A stretch of 64,000 nt of DNA. Origin: Gammaproteobacteria bacterium. Lineage in GTDB: Bacteria > Pseudomonadota > Gammaproteobacteria > Eutrophobiales > Eutrophobiaceae. The translations under genes were made by a program, and so were the position numbers. The stretch covers positions 1-64,000 of the forward strand of contig JAURNW010000028.1 of NCBI GenBank assembly GCA_030829985.1, in the 5' to 3' direction. The notes under the pieces are model-generated. The model was not told the origin of the DNA, made no database searches, and saw only the letters and a list, made by a program, of their open reading frames with translations. Positions within the stretch are counted from its first letter, which is position 1, and every line of letters starts with the position of its first letter. Below are positions 1-9,497 of the stretch, piece by piece.

Positions 1-381
1 ATCATGCAACATCAAATAAGAAGCACATACCTTTATTCTCCAATCCATGATGGCATATGAATTTACTTTTGAATAAGCATTAAAATAATGAATAAATAAT
101 TTTGAATACCTGGTCACATCAAGACTACGTCTTATATATATCAAGTTGAGCATTTTATTGTATGCCCAATAGTTTTCAGGAAAAAAATATATTACGGATA
201 TGAATATTATTTTTTTAAACGGATATGAATATAGTGTTATGTTAGAGCAACACTTTCTATATAAAAACAACAACACTTTTAAGGATTGAAGAATCGGGAC
301 GGGGAGCAATTCTTTTATTTTTTTACGATTGAACAATATAAGCAACTTTAGATTTAAAATAAGTATTCATTCTATAAATGC
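1..381. other. gene-free AT-rich left edge
   Basis: No convincing gene lies here. A 14-base direct repeat (ACGGATATGAATAT) occurs at 194-207 and again at 219-232. On the minus strand a frame with an ATG at 46-48 runs off the left edge (16 residues, starting MDWRIK). It could be the start of the next gene, but there is no clear ribosome-binding site and it is too short to judge. No strong terminator is seen after the methyltransferase that ends at 382, so the long operon may continue past the window. Confidence 0.5.
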
Positions 382-1047
382 TTATTCGAAGTAGATGAAT
401 TCATAATCACCTGTATAACCAAATTCTTTATACAACCAAACCCATTCTTCCTCATCAAAAAATGATTCACAGGTTAACGCCCAGCATTGTAGATTGAATA
501 ATTCCAGTTCATTACGATAACTCTCAAGCATGATATAACCCTGTTTTCCTACCCGTTCCATTTCTGTTAACGCCGTTTTCAATTCAAATAACCGGAGATT
601 ATGAAATGCGCCAAGAGAAATAACCAAATCAAATTCATCATCATCAAACGGATAAGGCTCTTCAGCCCTATGCATGAATAGATTAGGCTTTACAATGTCA
701 GTCGCTTGTTCAATACCGTGTATTGATATATCAAACCCGGATATCTTTATTTCTGGTTCCAATAACGCGATTTCATGCAACAAGAATCCTTTGCCACAAC
801 CTATGTCTAATATTCTGGAACCGGGCCCCAGTTTATAGGTTTCGATTAAAGCCTCTGCCACAGGCTTCCAGCGGCCGGGAATATATTTATATCCACCATA
901 ACCATAACGTCGGTCACCATCCCAATAATCATACTCGTACTGCTTGGCAATTTTCATGCACGAAACTTTGTCATCGATCATGCGTGCTAAATAATCCCTT
1001 TTTGTTGCCTGATGCAAAGGGGTAACGAAATGCCTCAGTTGCCCCAT
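382..1047 (-). CDS. class I SAM-dependent methyltransferase, polysaccharide locus
   Basis: This 221-residue protein has the Rossmann-fold methyltransferase glycine motif (ILDIGCGKGF, residues 79-88), an acidic post-I region (GFDIS, about 104-108) and a motif near 140-150 typical of Methyltransf_11/25. The N-terminal 60 residues are rich in Tyr, Gly and Asp (YWDGDRRYGYGGYKY) and look like a subfamily-specific cap. Its ATG lies inside the end of the upstream methyltransferase (13-bp overlap), so the two are translationally coupled. It is the last gene seen in the cluster. The substrate is not readable; a sugar, lipid-linked sugar or amino sugar are all possible. It is cytoplasmic, with no membrane segment. 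Confidence 0.8.
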   Translation of the reverse strand: MGQLRHFVTPLHQATKRDYLARMIDDKVSCMKIAKQYEYDYWDGDRRYGYGGYKYIPGRWKPVAEALIETYKLGPGSRILDIGCGKGFLLHEIALLEPEIKISGFDISIHGIEQATDIVKPNLFMHRAEEPYPFDDDEFDLVISLGAFHNLRLFELKTALTEMERVGKQGYIMLESYRNELELFNLQCWALTCESFFDEEEWVWLYKEFGYTGDYEFIYFE

Positions 1048-1760
1048 TTCACTTTCTGCTCGTATGATTTACGACCTTTTACAAGGTACTGTGCACCAAA
1101 TGGTATACGACATAATAAATTATCAACTTTTCTGAAAAATTTATGACTGAATGGAGTAAATAATGTATATCTCACTTTAAGCATCTCTATACCGACTCTT
1201 TTGAATAATTGATTTAATCGCCATGGTAATAACAAAACAGCATCGTCATCAAGCTCACAAGAGCGGACTATCCACTGTGTAGCAGGATTAATAGGATTAT
1301 GTTCAATGACTAATAGTTGTCCTCCTGGCCTTACTACTCTATTCATTTCCGAAATGAATTTTTGCCATCGCTCTTTCGGAACATGATGAAGCACACAAAT
1401 TGCGTAAACACAATCAAACATACTATCGGGAAAAGGTAACTTGATACCATCATATGTTTCATAACTAACTTCAGGATTATTCAGAATAGCTATATCAAGA
1501 GACTCTTGTGATACATCAACACCATAAAGAGCATTTACTGCTTTCGAGACACCTCCATGATATAGGCCTATTCCACAACCAACATCGAGTACATTTAATT
1601 TTTTTATATTGCCAACTTCTTTAAACGATTCAATTAGCACACCAACTTTCTCTTTCACAAAAAAGTCATGTTTTTGACCAAAAACACCTAACGAGTTATC
1701 AATTATTGATTGATATTTTTGTGCATATAAATCAAATTTACTATTCATTGATATGTGCAA
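1035..1760 (-). CDS. class I SAM-dependent methyltransferase, polysaccharide locus
   Basis: A 241-residue soluble protein with motif I VLDVGCGIG (57-65), the acidic GVDVS strand near 80 and the CVLHHVP segment typical of UbiE/Methyltransf_11 enzymes. The C-terminal 70 residues are basic and aromatic, as in methyltransferases that work near the membrane on sugar or lipid substrates. An alternative ATG (residue 5, MNSKFDLYAQKY) is as likely a start as the first one. It overlaps the next methyltransferase gene and follows a glycosyltransferase by 26 bp. The acceptor cannot be told from sequence. Confidence 0.8.
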   Translation of the reverse strand: MHISMNSKFDLYAQKYQSIIDNSLGVFGQKHDFFVKEKVGVLIESFKEVGNIKKLNVLDVGCGIGLYHGGVSKAVNALYGVDVSQESLDIAILNNPEVSYETYDGIKLPFPDSMFDCVYAICVLHHVPKERWQKFISEMNRVVRPGGQLLVIEHNPINPATQWIVRSCELDDDAVLLLPWRLNQLFKRVGIEMLKVRYTLFTPFSHKFFRKVDNLLCRIPFGAQYLVKGRKSYEQKVKWGN

Positions 1761-1786
1761 TTAGAATAACCGTATAAACGCTTTAT

Positions 1787-2800
1787 TTAAGTCTTTATGT
1801 TTTTTTCTACTTCTAACGCTGCAGAATTACCAACATTAATTGCCTGTTCAACAATTACTAATGGTCTGTTTTGTTGCTGGAGAAATATTTGACCTATATA
1901 TTTTCCAATTATTGCCAATAATGAAGCGTTCAAACTTATACTGAACAATAAAAGCAATACTATTGTTGCAAAACCACCGGGCCACGCATTCCCATAAAAT
2001 AATGCTGATATAAAATAATATAAGATCATACATATTGTAATTAATGAAATAACCACGCTAATATGTCCGGCTAACTTCAATGGGAATAATGTCATAGAAA
2101 AGATCCCATCACTTGCAAGATCAAATAATCTTCGTAAAGGAAACTTGCTTTTTCCATGTTTACGCTTGGCTCTATCATATGGAACTCCCGTACCATTTAT
2201 AGAAAATGCTGAAGTTATTCCTCTCAGATATGGATTAATATCATTTAGAGCAATAACTTTATCAAGCACAGCACGATCAATTAGACGAAAATCTCCTGCA
2301 TCACGAGTAATATGATCATCAGATACACAGTTTATGAATGCATAGAACATTCTACGCATGCTTGTGAGAATATAGTTTTCTTCTCGACTCCTTCTAATAC
2401 CGACAACAACATCATGGCCTTTTCGCCAGAGTTCTAAAAATTGAAGTATTAATTCTGGTGGGTCTTGTAGATCAGAATCTAATTGAATTACTGCATCACC
2501 TTGAGCAAGTCTGTACCCCGTCATAATTGAACGTTGAAACCCATAATTTCGATTAAAACGTAACACTTTCACTCGGCTATCATCCGTCGCAATTTTCGTT
2601 AGTTTTTCAAACGTTGAATCTTCACTATGATTATCGGTAAAAACAAGTTCTAAATTGTATCGTTCTTCATTAACAAAAATTTTACAAAGCGTATCATATA
2701 CGTTTTGTATATTTTCATCTTCATTATAAACAGGGATAACAATTGATATTAGATGTTTTTGACCTCCTTCAATACCGTCGATTTTATTATTAATTTTCAT
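1787..2800 (-). CDS. family 2 glycosyltransferase, ArnC/DPM1-like, membrane-anchored
   Basis: This 337-residue protein has an N-terminal GT-A domain (SIVIPVYNEDENI near residue 20, QLDSDLQDPP near 105) followed by two C-terminal membrane helices at about 245-270 and 277-306. That is the layout of polyprenyl-phosphate glycosyltransferases such as ArnC, GtrB and DPM1. Known members move a sugar from a nucleotide donor to undecaprenyl phosphate on the cytoplasmic side. It is the only obvious glycosyltransferase in the visible part of the cluster, so other transferases probably lie left of the window or elsewhere. The donor cannot be predicted. Confidence 0.85.
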   Translation of the reverse strand: MKINNKIDGIEGGQKHLISIVIPVYNEDENIQNVYDTLCKIFVNEERYNLELVFTDNHSEDSTFEKLTKIATDDSRVKVLRFNRNYGFQRSIMTGYRLAQGDAVIQLDSDLQDPPELILQFLELWRKGHDVVVGIRRSREENYILTSMRRMFYAFINCVSDDHITRDAGDFRLIDRAVLDKVIALNDINPYLRGITSAFSINGTGVPYDRAKRKHGKSKFPLRRLFDLASDGIFSMTLFPLKLAGHISVVISLITICMILYYFISALFYGNAWPGGFATIVLLLLFSISLNASLLAIIGKYIGQIFLQQQNRPLVIVEQAINVGNSAALEVEKNIKT

Positions 2801-2864
2801 AATATATGTAACTTATATTTAATTATTTATAATAATAAATTAAACGAAATAACATTGGATAATG

Positions 2865-3791
2865 TTATGCATTGCGATAGCTATTAACTGTCTTTTCTAT
2901 TCCATTTTCAAGACTCATTTTTGGATGAAACTTAAGAAGTTTAATAGCGCTACTTGTGTCTACATTATATTTCATAATGTCATTCTTTCGATATGACATA
3001 TCACCAAACTTTATTAGATTCTCATTTCCATAACCAACTTTTTTAGCAGTGAGAATTGCAATTTCTTTAAGTGAAATATCACATCCACTAGCAATATTAA
3101 TAATCTCACCAAAAATGTTATTAGCAGTAACAGCAGAAATACATGTATCAACAAGATCATCGATATATATATAGTCTCTTGTTTGTTCTCCCCCACTCAT
3201 AGGAAAAGGCTTGTTATTTAAAAGCGAGATAATGAGTGCTGGCAAAAACATATCAGTATTTTGGCCTGGACCATAAACCAAAGAGGGTCTTAAAATAGTG
3301 CATGGCAGATCATGAGCTCGAAATAATGTTTGCAACAAATGTGTTGATGCTACTTTAGAATATGAATAGGGAGATATAGGAAGTTCTCGTTGGTTTTCTT
3401 TATAAGGGCTATCACCGACACCATATTCCTCACAGGACCCTAAGTAAATAAATCTTTCAAGCCGTGAATTTCCGAGACAAGCTTCAATAAGATTTAAAGT
3501 GCCCAACAGATTATTATTAATTGATTTTCTATATGCGCCGATTTCACAAGATATCCGATCTCTATTTCCAGCTAGATGTATGACTATTTCTGGCTTATAT
3601 TTCTGCATAAGCTGTTCAATGATTTCATTATCATCTAAATTTCCTTGTACATGAATGCAATTGGTATCTGAATTATTTGAAGAGCTTGAAAAACCAATTA
3701 CTTTATAGCCATAAAACTTAAGTTTCATGGCTAGTGATAAACCAATAAACCCTGTATTTCCGGTGACAAGAACTATTCCCATAATATGCAC
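2865..3791 (-). CDS. NAD(P)-dependent sugar epimerase/dehydratase/reductase (SDR)
   Basis: An extended short-chain dehydrogenase of 308 residues with the nucleotide-binding loop GNTGFIG (11-17), an active-site serine region (LGSCEEYG, 118-124) and the YxxxK pair Y142/K146. The start may be the internal ATG at residue 4 (MGIVLVTG), which fits the family better. It is encoded with CDP-glucose synthesis genes, so a job as a 4-ketoreductase or 3,5-epimerase acting on CDP-4-keto-6-deoxyglucose is plausible (an RfbJ-like role). This is inference from neighbours. A general NDP-sugar epimerase is equally possible. Confidence 0.8.
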   Translation of the reverse strand: MHIMGIVLVTGNTGFIGLSLAMKLKFYGYKVIGFSSSSNNSDTNCIHVQGNLDDNEIIEQLMQKYKPEIVIHLAGNRDRISCEIGAYRKSINNNLLGTLNLIEACLGNSRLERFIYLGSCEEYGVGDSPYKENQRELPISPYSYSKVASTHLLQTLFRAHDLPCTILRPSLVYGPGQNTDMFLPALIISLLNNKPFPMSGGEQTRDYIYIDDLVDTCISAVTANNIFGEIINIASGCDISLKEIAILTAKKVGYGNENLIKFGDMSYRKNDIMKYNVDTSSAIKLLKFHPKMSLENGIEKTVNSYRNA

Positions 3792-3829
3792 TTAAACAAA
3801 AATAATTGCTTTTATAGTCTCTGATATAA

Positions 3830-4651
3830 TTAGCATAATTTCGTAGCAACGATTGTTTGAAGATATGTTCGATTTGTTAACTGACCAAATAAAAATATTA
3901 TTTTCACCCCAATCATCATTACTGATCTCACAAATAGATTTGCAGTGGGAATATCTATCGCTGCAATAGGAGCATTGTGATGATAAGTTTTTATTGCCGT
4001 TAGTCCAGCATTTTCAAGTGCTTTTTTCAGAGACTTTGTTGTAAAGTGCTGTAAATGATGTGCTGAGTATAATCTATCAACTGGGCCACGTACTCCAAAT
4101 TTTGCAAGTATACGTGCTACGACGTAAAGCAAACTGTCATTATCAAGAGTCATCACAATCACGACACCACCCGGTTTACAATGTTTCGCAAGTGACTTAG
4201 CAAAGTAGACTGGATCATCTACATGCTCAATTACGGCAAGACTTGTTACGACATCGAACATGTCCTCAACAAGCATCTGGGTAAAATCTCCTTGCTTGTA
4301 TTCTATGCCTTCTTCTGGCTTGTTTGGTGAATAGTCCACGCCCAATAACTGTAATGAAACATTAGATTGTTCACGCAGATATCGTAGCAATGCTCCTTTA
4401 CCACATCCGACATCTAGTATTGAACGTGTACCTAAAAAAAGCTGATCATTTATCCAAGCAAACAATGGAAAGTTAGGGTTAGCAAACCAGTTACGATGAG
4501 TTTTTGCGTAGTACTCTTGACTATATACTTCTGCATTTTTTATAGAATCTGGATCACTAAATACATGTGTGCAATTATTGCATTGAAAAATACAAGCATC
4601 ACAATGAAATATAACTTCTGTAGAACTGCTATTACATATTGAACAATTCAT
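3830..4651 (-). CDS. class I methyltransferase with N-terminal six-cysteine zinc-ribbon-like segment
   Basis: This 273-residue protein begins with cysteines at 3, 6, 17, 20, 24 and 27, enough for a small zinc site. The methyltransferase fold follows (ILDVGCGKGALL near 77-88; motif near 130-140 with SLAVIEHVDDP). A hydrophobic stretch near 240-256 (MMIGVKIIFLFGQL) may touch the membrane. Cys-rich N-termini of this type occur in several sugar methyltransferases, including C-methyltransferases. Beside rfbFG a role in methylating a CDP-deoxysugar or the finished glycan is reasonable but not shown. Confidence 0.75.
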   Translation of the reverse strand: MNCSICNSSSTEVIFHCDACIFQCNNCTHVFSDPDSIKNAEVYSQEYYAKTHRNWFANPNFPLFAWINDQLFLGTRSILDVGCGKGALLRYLREQSNVSLQLLGVDYSPNKPEEGIEYKQGDFTQMLVEDMFDVVTSLAVIEHVDDPVYFAKSLAKHCKPGGVVIVMTLDNDSLLYVVARILAKFGVRGPVDRLYSAHHLQHFTTKSLKKALENAGLTAIKTYHHNAPIAAIDIPTANLFVRSVMMIGVKIIFLFGQLTNRTYLQTIVATKLC

Positions 4652-4704
4652 ATATTCATAAATCTGAATTTGTAATTTTTAATATAAATAACCTTCTTTA
4701 AGTA

Positions 4705-5802
4705 TCAATTTATATTTGATTCCCAATAGTCAGCAATTTGTATCAGAGAACTAGATTCCATATCCGCACCAATAAGCCAGTCTCTATGCCAATTCACTGT
4801 AGATTGCACAGCCTTATGTAAGCTCCATTTGGGTTTCCAATTCAAATGGGATTTAGCTTGTGAACTGTCGAGTCTTAACACTCCTGTTTCGTGCGGATTC
4901 TCGTCTGATTCCGAATATTTTAAATTCGCATCATTTCCCCAGCACCGAGCTACCATTTTAGCTACTTCATCAACATTGGCATCATTGCTTATATCTGGAG
5001 CAAAATTCCATGCTTTTGCAAACTGACCACCTTCTGAAGTAAGAAGGTGTTCGGCTAATGATAAATATCCTGACAAAGGTTCCAATACATGTTGCCAAGG
5101 GCGAACAGCTTTAGGATAACGTAATTCAACAGGCGATTTGTTTGCGAATGCTCGTAAACAATCAGGTACCAGACGATCTATAGACCAATCACCACCTCCG
5201 ATTACATTACCTGACCTTGCTGTTGCGATATGGACAGAATTTTCCGATATATTCTGAAAGAAACTCTTATTATAACTAGCGACAACAATTTCTGTAGCTG
5301 CCTTACTGGCACTATAGGGGTCATAACCACCAAGTGGGTCATCTTCGCAATAAGGACGTCCAGTTTCATGATTTTCATACACCTTATCAGTTGTGACGAT
5401 TACAATCGCCTTTACAGATTCACATTTGCGAGCAGCTTCAAGAACATTTGCTGTCCCTATTATATTAGTTACGAAAGTTCCAATTGGGTCCTTATAACTT
5501 TCTCGAACTAATGATTGTGCCGCGAGATGAAAGACAACTTCTGGTTTTGCTGAATCATATGCTTTCTTAAGCGTGTTCATATCAGCCAAATCAGCGCGCG
5601 TGTCCGACACTAAAGATGACTTAATCCGTGCAGCCTCGAATAAGTTAGGAGTCGTTGGAGGGTCAAGAGCATAGCCATGAACATTCGCTCCTAATTGATT
5701 AAGCCACAATGTTAGCCACCCACCCTTAAATCCAGTATGACCAGTTAAGAATACTGATCTATTTTTCCATATGGAAGAATCTAAAATCACCAAACTTTCC
5801 AA
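4705..5802 (-). CDS. rfbG: CDP-glucose 4,6-dehydratase
   Basis: Converts CDP-D-glucose to CDP-4-keto-6-deoxy-D-glucose, the branch point for 3,6-dideoxyhexoses and related sugars. The 365-residue length is typical. The NAD loop GHTGFKG lies at 21-27 and the catalytic pair Y163/K167 in DPYSASK; the GHTGFKGGWL signature is characteristic of this subfamily. The start codon lies within the 3' end of rfbF (16-bp overlap), so the pair is coupled. The usual next enzyme, the RfbH-type 3-dehydratase, is absent from the window. Confidence 0.93.
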   Translation of the reverse strand: MESLVILDSSIWKNRSVFLTGHTGFKGGWLTLWLNQLGANVHGYALDPPTTPNLFEAARIKSSLVSDTRADLADMNTLKKAYDSAKPEVVFHLAAQSLVRESYKDPIGTFVTNIIGTANVLEAARKCESVKAIVIVTTDKVYENHETGRPYCEDDPLGGYDPYSASKAATEIVVASYNKSFFQNISENSVHIATARSGNVIGGGDWSIDRLVPDCLRAFANKSPVELRYPKAVRPWQHVLEPLSGYLSLAEHLLTSEGGQFAKAWNFAPDISNDANVDEVAKMVARCWGNDANLKYSESDENPHETGVLRLDSSQAKSHLNWKPKWSLHKAVQSTVNWHRDWLIGADMESSSLIQIADYWESNIN

Positions 5803-6557
5803 GGTGCCTTATCAGATTTCCATAATTCTTCGAGCAAATTCTTTTCACGCAAAGTATCCATTGGTTGCCAGAACCCCTTATGTTCAAATGCCATTAACTG
5901 CCCCTGTAATGCAAGTTGTTTTAGTGGATTACTCTCCCAACTTGTTTCATCTCCTTCTATCAAATCTAAGCATTTTGGAGAAAGCACAAAAAAACCACCA
6001 TTAATTTGCCCCCCATCACCTCGGGGTTTTTCAGTGAAATTTTTAACACTATCGAGTTCTATTTGCAAAGCACCATATCGTCCCGGTGGTCGAACTGAAG
6101 TAATTGTGGCCCACTTACCGTGTTGCTTATGGAAAGCAAGTTCAGCAGTAATATTAACATCAGATAACCCATCTCCGTAAGTAAAGCAAAATGCATTCTC
6201 ATCTTTAACATATGAAGCAACACGTTTTAGACGCCCAGCTGTTTGTGTGTTGTCTCCCGTATCTATCAACGTAACCTTCCATGGTTCTGCATTTTGATTA
6301 TGTACTTCCATTTTATTTTTAGCCATATTAAATGTGACATCAGACATGTGTAAAAAATAGTTTGCAAAATACTCCTTGATCACATATCCCTTATAACCAC
6401 AACAGATTACAAAATCATTTATGCCATGAGTTGAGTATAACTTCATAATATGCCAAAGAATTGGCTTGCCACCTATCTCAATCATAGGTTTGGGTTTGAT
6501 ATGGGTTTCTTCAGAAATTCGGGTCCCAAGACCCCCGGCTAAAATGACAGCTTTCAT
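5787..6557 (-). CDS. rfbF: glucose-1-phosphate cytidylyltransferase
   Basis: Makes CDP-glucose from CTP and glucose-1-phosphate. The 256-residue protein starts with the nucleotidyltransferase signature (MKAVILAGGLGTR, residues 1-13) and the KPKPMIEIGGKPILWHIMK block that sets RfbF apart from glucose-1-phosphate thymidylyl- and uridylyltransferases. It follows the large membrane-protein gene by 12 bp and overlaps rfbG, so the two CDP-sugar steps are made together. Length and motifs are normal. Confidence 0.95.
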   Translation of the reverse strand: MKAVILAGGLGTRISEETHIKPKPMIEIGGKPILWHIMKLYSTHGINDFVICCGYKGYVIKEYFANYFLHMSDVTFNMAKNKMEVHNQNAEPWKVTLIDTGDNTQTAGRLKRVASYVKDENAFCFTYGDGLSDVNITAELAFHKQHGKWATITSVRPPGRYGALQIELDSVKNFTEKPRGDGGQINGGFFVLSPKCLDLIEGDETSWESNPLKQLALQGQLMAFEHKGFWQPMDTLREKNLLEELWKSDKAPWKVW

Positions 6558-6569
6558 AATATTCCTTAT

Positions 6570-8261
6570 TTAATCATCATTTTGTTTGCGATGAAAATAC
6601 TTAACAATCATAACAGGAAAGAAAAAGAAAAAAGCTAAAAGCACGGAAACTGAATCGGCAATCGTATGTGGTTGACTATAAAATACTATTGATTGAATAA
6701 GACTTGAAATGAAAATAATTAAAAAATAAGTTTCATAATTTTGTTTTATAAATAATTTTTCTTCGTCATTTAATACCCAATTCTTAAAACCAAGAAAAAG
6801 ATAATAATAAGATACAATGATAAAACATAAAAATAAAACACCTATTTTCTTATTTGAACCAGCAATCCCTTCAAAAAAATATTTGCCGTATAGAAATGTC
6901 TCTTTTAAAAACTTTAAAGGTTTAGTAATAATAATGACATATAGTGAGTCAATCGGGCTTTCCAAAATCATGTTAATAAAAACTTTCTGTAAAACTTGAT
7001 CATAACGAGCCCATGCAAGATTAAAATAATCTGTATTTTTAATATCCATACCGATTTGTTCATTTGAACCATGTTCTCTTAAATATCGCACTGCTGCATG
7101 ATAACCATGCATATCACTCGGCTGACCAAATACACCGTAGTATAATCTTGGCCTTACAAATCGGTTATTTTTTTCTTCGCAAACTAATGGGCGGAAACCC
7201 TTTAAACGATCTTTCAAAGGCTTTTCTGAGCAAACATATTTTTCATACAATATTGGGTCAATAGTCATCCCGATAAAAATAGGGTGCCATACAACATGGT
7301 ATCTATTCCATAAAGGATTCTCATATTCTTCGTGCAAGGGAGAAAAAATAGTTGTCTTTACAATAATCACAAAGATGGAAACGATTATTAACGGCGAAAC
7401 AAACCGTATTATATCTTGCATTGACACATGGCTTTTATTTTTTAGTCCTGATGATTTCTGTTTCCAGAAGCTATATAAAAAACAAAATATAATTGCGATC
7501 AACATCCACTGCGCTGTTCCTCTGCTAAGCACAATAAAAGCGAGTATAGCTGCTTGACCAATTAAACAAACCCAACCAATAAGCTCTTTTTTTTTCACAA
7601 TCATTGAGTTCACGCAATGAAACAATGGGATAATGCCTAATATTGTGATAAAGCGATTATTATATATTGTGATTAATTGAGCACCGACACCTGGATTTGA
7701 TATCACAATTATTGATAGAGCTATTATTAATGCCCATAATATAAAAAGATATAGGATGTTTTTTCTATATGATATCAAATAAAATATGACCGATGCATTA
7801 AAAATCAATAACCACAAGCAGGAGAGGCTGTTTATTTTTATACCGAATAAAGAAAATGCGGAAATGATATAAAATAAATAACCCAGATCATTCCAGTAAC
7901 CATGTAGTCGATTAACGTCTACATTATTTAATAAAGTAGCTTGATGAACTTTATCATTAATTAATAAATGATAAAGTTCAATTGCTGCTGAATCATCAAG
8001 ATTAATGGTACTTACACTCGGAATTCCATTAAGTATATTGAGTACTTGTTCAAGCCCCACCATTCCTTCAACACCATATACTAATCTACTAATTGCTATA
8101 CTGAGGGCACTAAGATTACCGCCATGTGACTCTCCTAGAACATTCAACCTAACATCAGTAAGAATGAAAATACCCAATAAGAAACTTACAACAACAATAC
8201 TGAAGTGCAGTAACAAGATATATTGCTTTTCAGTAAATGTTGCGTTCAAAATTTGTCTCAT
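6570..8261 (-). CDS. polytopic membrane protein of unknown function, polysaccharide locus
   Basis: A 563-residue protein with many hydrophobic helices in the N-terminal half (about ten, residues 15-310) and about three more at the C-terminus. Between them, at roughly 315-450, is a long soluble loop rich in aromatic and charged residues, probably periplasmic (it holds RYHVVWHPIF and RPRLYYGVFGQPSDMHGY). This layout resembles large glycan polymerases or lipid-linked-sugar glycosyltransferases, but I recognise no family motif. In this cluster it could be the repeat-unit polymerase or a transferase acting on undecaprenyl-linked sugar. Confidence 0.6.
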   Translation of the reverse strand: MRQILNATFTEKQYILLLHFSIVVVSFLLGIFILTDVRLNVLGESHGGNLSALSIAISRLVYGVEGMVGLEQVLNILNGIPSVSTINLDDSAAIELYHLLINDKVHQATLLNNVDVNRLHGYWNDLGYLFYIISAFSLFGIKINSLSCLWLLIFNASVIFYLISYRKNILYLFILWALIIALSIIVISNPGVGAQLITIYNNRFITILGIIPLFHCVNSMIVKKKELIGWVCLIGQAAILAFIVLSRGTAQWMLIAIIFCFLYSFWKQKSSGLKNKSHVSMQDIIRFVSPLIIVSIFVIIVKTTIFSPLHEEYENPLWNRYHVVWHPIFIGMTIDPILYEKYVCSEKPLKDRLKGFRPLVCEEKNNRFVRPRLYYGVFGQPSDMHGYHAAVRYLREHGSNEQIGMDIKNTDYFNLAWARYDQVLQKVFINMILESPIDSLYVIIITKPLKFLKETFLYGKYFFEGIAGSNKKIGVLFLCFIIVSYYYLFLGFKNWVLNDEEKLFIKQNYETYFLIIFISSLIQSIVFYSQPHTIADSVSVLLAFFFFFPVMIVKYFHRKQNDD

Positions 8262-8307
8262 AATCGTCGAGAAATGGACGTATTAGCCAAGCAATAAATA
8301 TTTATAA

Positions 8308-8706
8308 TTATGCCAAATATCGATAACAATCAGGAAGTGTCTGTCTAACACGCCATATCAATTCAATACGGTCACATTCTTTTTTATTACTAAATTTCAA
8401 CCCTTCAACTGCGAAATGGTATGTTTTTTTCATCACTATTGTTTTTTCATATATTTTTTGACGTTTTTCTGCGTTTTCTGGCAATAGAAATATGCTGTAC
8501 GCGACTATTCCATCTACTTCAGATAATTCATCCATCACTTGTTCATGTATAAGATGACAACCCGTCATAGCATACTCAGTTGCGCTTAATAAAAATTGAA
8601 GGTTGTTACGGTTACAATAATCCCTAATCACTAAATTTTGCACATGCTGTGGAACACGTTCGCCCATGAAAGGTCGACTAAAAATATAACCTCTAACTTT
8701 ATTCAT
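8308..8706 (-). CDS. LIC12192-type sporadic carbohydrate cluster protein
   Basis: A small soluble protein of 132 residues with the pattern GYIFSRPFMGERVPQHVQNLVIRDYC at its start. I recall this from the LIC12192 family, which recurs in sporadic carbohydrate clusters beside split transketolases and a 2OG-Fe(II) oxygenase. The neighbourhood here matches that set, which strengthens the call. The reaction is not known to me. Its ATG overlaps the stop of the oxygenase gene by 4 bp, so the two are made together. Confidence 0.65.
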   Translation of the reverse strand: MNKVRGYIFSRPFMGERVPQHVQNLVIRDYCNRNNLQFLLSATEYAMTGCHLIHEQVMDELSEVDGIVAYSIFLLPENAEKRQKIYEKTIVMKKTYHFAVEGLKFSNKKECDRIELIWRVRQTLPDCYRYLA

Positions 8707-9497
8707 GAAGATTTAGGTAATTTATAGGCCATGCCTTTTTGAGAGGCTGCACGTAATGTGATCGGCTCAAAGAATTCACCAATTTTTTTATCGCCATAAG
8801 GTGTAAATACACCCTTGAATCTACAATTCATTGACCAACGAGATTCATTTTCTTCATTTATTCGATTACCATGGGGTAAGCCTTGATCGAATATTAAAAC
8901 TTCACCGTAACTTACATCTAACCATTGAACATCATTCTTTATTGATTGAAAAAGTGTTTCACTACTTCCACTTGCTTTTATTGCAAACTTTTCGACTAGC
9001 TCTGCTGATTTATCTGGAGGAAGAATGTACATTGCTTTTGAACCATAACAATTTACCAACGGAAGCCATACAACAACTTCAAATGGCGAATCACCAGACC
9101 ATACATCAGAATGTACTGGTAATAATGAACTATCATCCTGAGGCAATTGTATGCTTAAGTTTATTCTAAGTTGCATAGCTAATTCATTACCGACTAAGGC
9201 TTCAAGATAATTACGTGCAACTCTAAAATACATTTCACGAAAAATCTCTTCCGAGTTTATGCCCTGTATAATTTTTAAACGGAACTCATTCAATTTTGAT
9301 ACAGACACATACTTGTGAATATTGTTTAGCAATTCCTCCGCTTCAATATCATTAGTTTCTGGTAATGTGTGATTTATTAACAAACAAAACTTATTTCTAA
9401 TCCAATCCAAAGCTTCAGTATCATCAATTTTTCGGATTATATAACCTTTATCAAGATACTCTTCTGATAAAATTTTCTCTGATTCTGTAATAAACAT
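8703..9497 (-). CDS. sporadic carbohydrate cluster 2OG-Fe(II) oxygenase
   Basis: A 264-residue protein with the non-haem iron site expected for a 2-oxoglutarate oxygenase: HSD at 129-131 (H129, D131), a distal histidine H209 (LPHGN) and an arginine for 2-oxoglutarate at R220 or R226. The family would use O2 and 2-oxoglutarate to hydroxylate or oxidise a substrate, here presumably a sugar intermediate made with the transketolase pair. It starts in a 1-bp TAATG overlap with the upstream transketolase half and ends in a 4-bp overlap with the LIC12192-type gene, showing tight coupling. Confidence 0.7.
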   Translation of the reverse strand: MFITESEKILSEEYLDKGYIIRKIDDTEALDWIRNKFCLLINHTLPETNDIEAEELLNNIHKYVSVSKLNEFRLKIIQGINSEEIFREMYFRVARNYLEALVGNELAMQLRINLSIQLPQDDSSLLPVHSDVWSGDSPFEVVVWLPLVNCYGSKAMYILPPDKSAELVEKFAIKASGSSETLFQSIKNDVQWLDVSYGEVLIFDQGLPHGNRINEENESRWSMNCRFKGVFTPYGDKKIGEFFEPITLRAASQKGMAYKLPKSS

